Assembly: GCA_027295745.1 (NCBI GenBank)
Contig: JAPUKI010000382.1
Coordinates: 1 to 14,938 of the forward strand
From: Acidobacteriota bacterium
GTDB taxonomy: Bacteria; Acidobacteriota; UBA6911; RPQK01; JADFOI01
Reading direction: 5' to 3'
DNA: 14,938 nt
The position numbers and the translations under genes are program-made. Numbering within the stretch: the first letter of the stretch is position 1; every line of letters begins with the position of its first letter. Under the pieces are notes generated by a model, which saw nothing but the letters and a program-made list of their open reading frames with translations, did no database searches and was not told the origin of the DNA. Positions 13,934 through 14,938 of the stretch are shown here, piece by piece.

Positions 13934-14938
13934 CTAACTCTGGACGAGATCTGGGTCATGGACAAGCAGGTCGCTGTCCGCTTCGGTTTCCTGGCTGACC
14001 TCAAGCGGGCCAGCTTGTTGGTCAGCGTCACGCCCAGCTTTGGGTCCGTAGGCCTGTCGATTCACGCGGAGCGAGAAAACGTCAAAGCGCTGGTAATGAC
14101 CTGTGACGTCATGCAGCAGTTTGCCCTTTGTCACCTGCTCAAAATCCAGGTCAGCGTAAAGAATTGTCTCACCTTCGTCCTGGGGACCGGCGATGTAGTC
14201 GCCCATCGGATCGAGAATTCCAGAATGACCTCCCTCGCCGATAAAGCGCGCACGGGCGTGGGAGTCCAGTTGAAGCACATCTTTCATTTCTTCGCTCCAC
14301 ACGGAGGCCGCCGAAATGACGAATATGCGTCCCTCGAAGGCGTAGTAGCGCATTCGGACATCCATGGTGTGGAACTGGCGTTCGTAGCCCTGAGTTCCGA
14401 AGGATGGCCAGCTTGCTACATGAACCACCTCGCCCTCCAGCAGCAGTGCGGTACGTGCCAGACTATTGATATTCTCGCCGCAAATGAGACCTGAGAGTCC
14501 ACCAAAAGGAGTGTCGTATGTTCTCAAGGTACTCCCATCACCACCCGTGTGAACCAGACGCTCCCAGATGGTGGGTACCAGCTTCCGATGCTTTCCCAAC
14601 AGAGTGCCATCGGGCCCGAAGAAAAGCTGAGTGTTATAGAGGGTGCCGTAGCTGCCCGCATTCTTTTCGGCGATGCCCATCACGACATAAGCCTGGGCAC
14701 GCCGCGCCGCTTTTCCCAGTGCCTCGGTGGCGGGACTGGGCGCGACCACAGCATTCTTGAAAAGTTCCAGATTGAAGGAGCTACAGATCGGATCGTTTGC
14801 TAGATAGAAGTCATACCAATAGGGATGTCCTGGGATGTAGCACTCGGGAAAGCCGATGACCTGTGCTCCAGAGTCGCCGGCTTCCTCGATGAGCCGACAA
14901 GCCTTGTCAACGGTTGCTTCACGATCGAGCAGTATCGG
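13934..14938 (-). CDS. Nitrilase (partial, N-terminus beyond the right edge)
   Basis: This is an open minus-strand frame of 334 residues that runs off the window, probably missing only some 10-20 N-terminal residues. It has the nitrilase-branch triad (numbered from the window edge): E32 in VIGFPECYIPGHPYW, K119 in GKHRKLVPTIWERLVHTGG, and C153 in SGLICGENINSLAR. HRKLVPT...ERL and CxENxNxLAR are typical of true nitrilases that turn nitriles into carboxylic acids and ammonia. The tryptophan after the cysteine in many arylacetonitrilases is Gly here, as in some aliphatic types. A GTG at 14749 would cut off the catalytic Glu and is not the start. The C-terminal ~40 residues (from about QAYGPKAGRD) are polar and look disordered. 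It lies upstream of the ybjQ operon but is separated from it by the palindromic repeats. Confidence 0.88.
   Translation of the reverse strand, partial: PILLDREATVDKACRLIEEAGDSGAQVIGFPECYIPGHPYWYDFYLANDPICSSFNLELFKNAVVAPSPATEALGKAARRAQAYVVMGIAEKNAGSYGTLYNTQLFFGPDGTLLGKHRKLVPTIWERLVHTGGDGSTLRTYDTPFGGLSGLICGENINSLARTALLLEGEVVHVASWPSFGTQGYERQFHTMDVRMRYYAFEGRIFVISAASVWSEEMKDVLQLDSHARARFIGEGGHSGILDPMGDYIAGPQDEGETILYADLDFEQVTKGKLLHDVTGHYQRFDVFSLRVNRQAYGPKAGRDADQQAGPLEVSQETEADSDLLVHDPDLVQS

Noticed and set aside
13853..14494. Plus-strand open frame of 213 codons
   Set aside because: It is antisense to the nitrilase, whose catalytic motifs are all present on the other strand.

Overview
This window looks like chromosomal DNA from a bacterium of moderate GC content. 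It joins the end of an integrated mobile element to a stretch of ordinary core genes. The phylum cannot be fixed from the sequence. The YpdA-type reductase points to a lineage that makes bacillithiol or a related thiol. The mix of PilZ, M14, M48, nitrilase and HflX/Der genes, and the 7-bp microsatellites, would fit Acidobacteriota or a similar Gram-negative-type lineage, but that is only a guess.

Mobile end (1-2274). A replication protein that runs off the left edge is followed by an excisionase-like HTH gene and a tyrosine integrase. The integrase stops 29 bp from the 3' end of a complete tRNA-Val(CAC) on the opposite strand. This is the usual layout of a genomic island inserted at the 3' end of a tRNA gene, so the window appears to hold the integrase-proximal junction of an element extending to the left. 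This segment also reads as more AT-rich than the rest.

Core housekeeping block (2361-6074). A strong promoter drives the tRNA. The genes running the other way are a YpdA-like flavoprotein reductase, the GTPase HflX and, almost touching it, the double-GTPase ribosome assembly factor Der. The 3' end of der runs into a 7-bp microsatellite, and a second 7-bp array and a GC hairpin fill the gap to the next gene.

Hydrolase pair and lipid operon (6161-11715). A carbon-nitrogen hydrolase (minus) and an M14 zinc carboxypeptidase-like protein (plus) diverge from a short region holding a 7-bp inverted repeat. A tight plus-strand cluster follows: a PilZ (c-di-GMP receptor) protein, a PlsB-like acyltransferase fused to an alpha/beta hydrolase, and a small four-helix membrane protein. 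Together they suggest c-di-GMP-linked membrane lipid remodelling.

Convergent gap and minus-strand operon (11716-14938). A 487-bp gap carries a long hairpin. Beyond it an operon read on the minus strand encodes a soluble YbjQ-family protein, a membrane-anchored YbjQ-family protein and a membrane-anchored M48 metallopeptidase. A palindromic REP-like cluster separates it from a nitrilase gene truncated by the right edge.

The most promising candidates for little-described biology are the PilZ/acyltransferase-hydrolase/membrane operon and the YbjQ-YbjQ-M48 operon. At three genes a -10-like hexamer lies 8-10 nt before the start codon, which suggests leaderless transcription.
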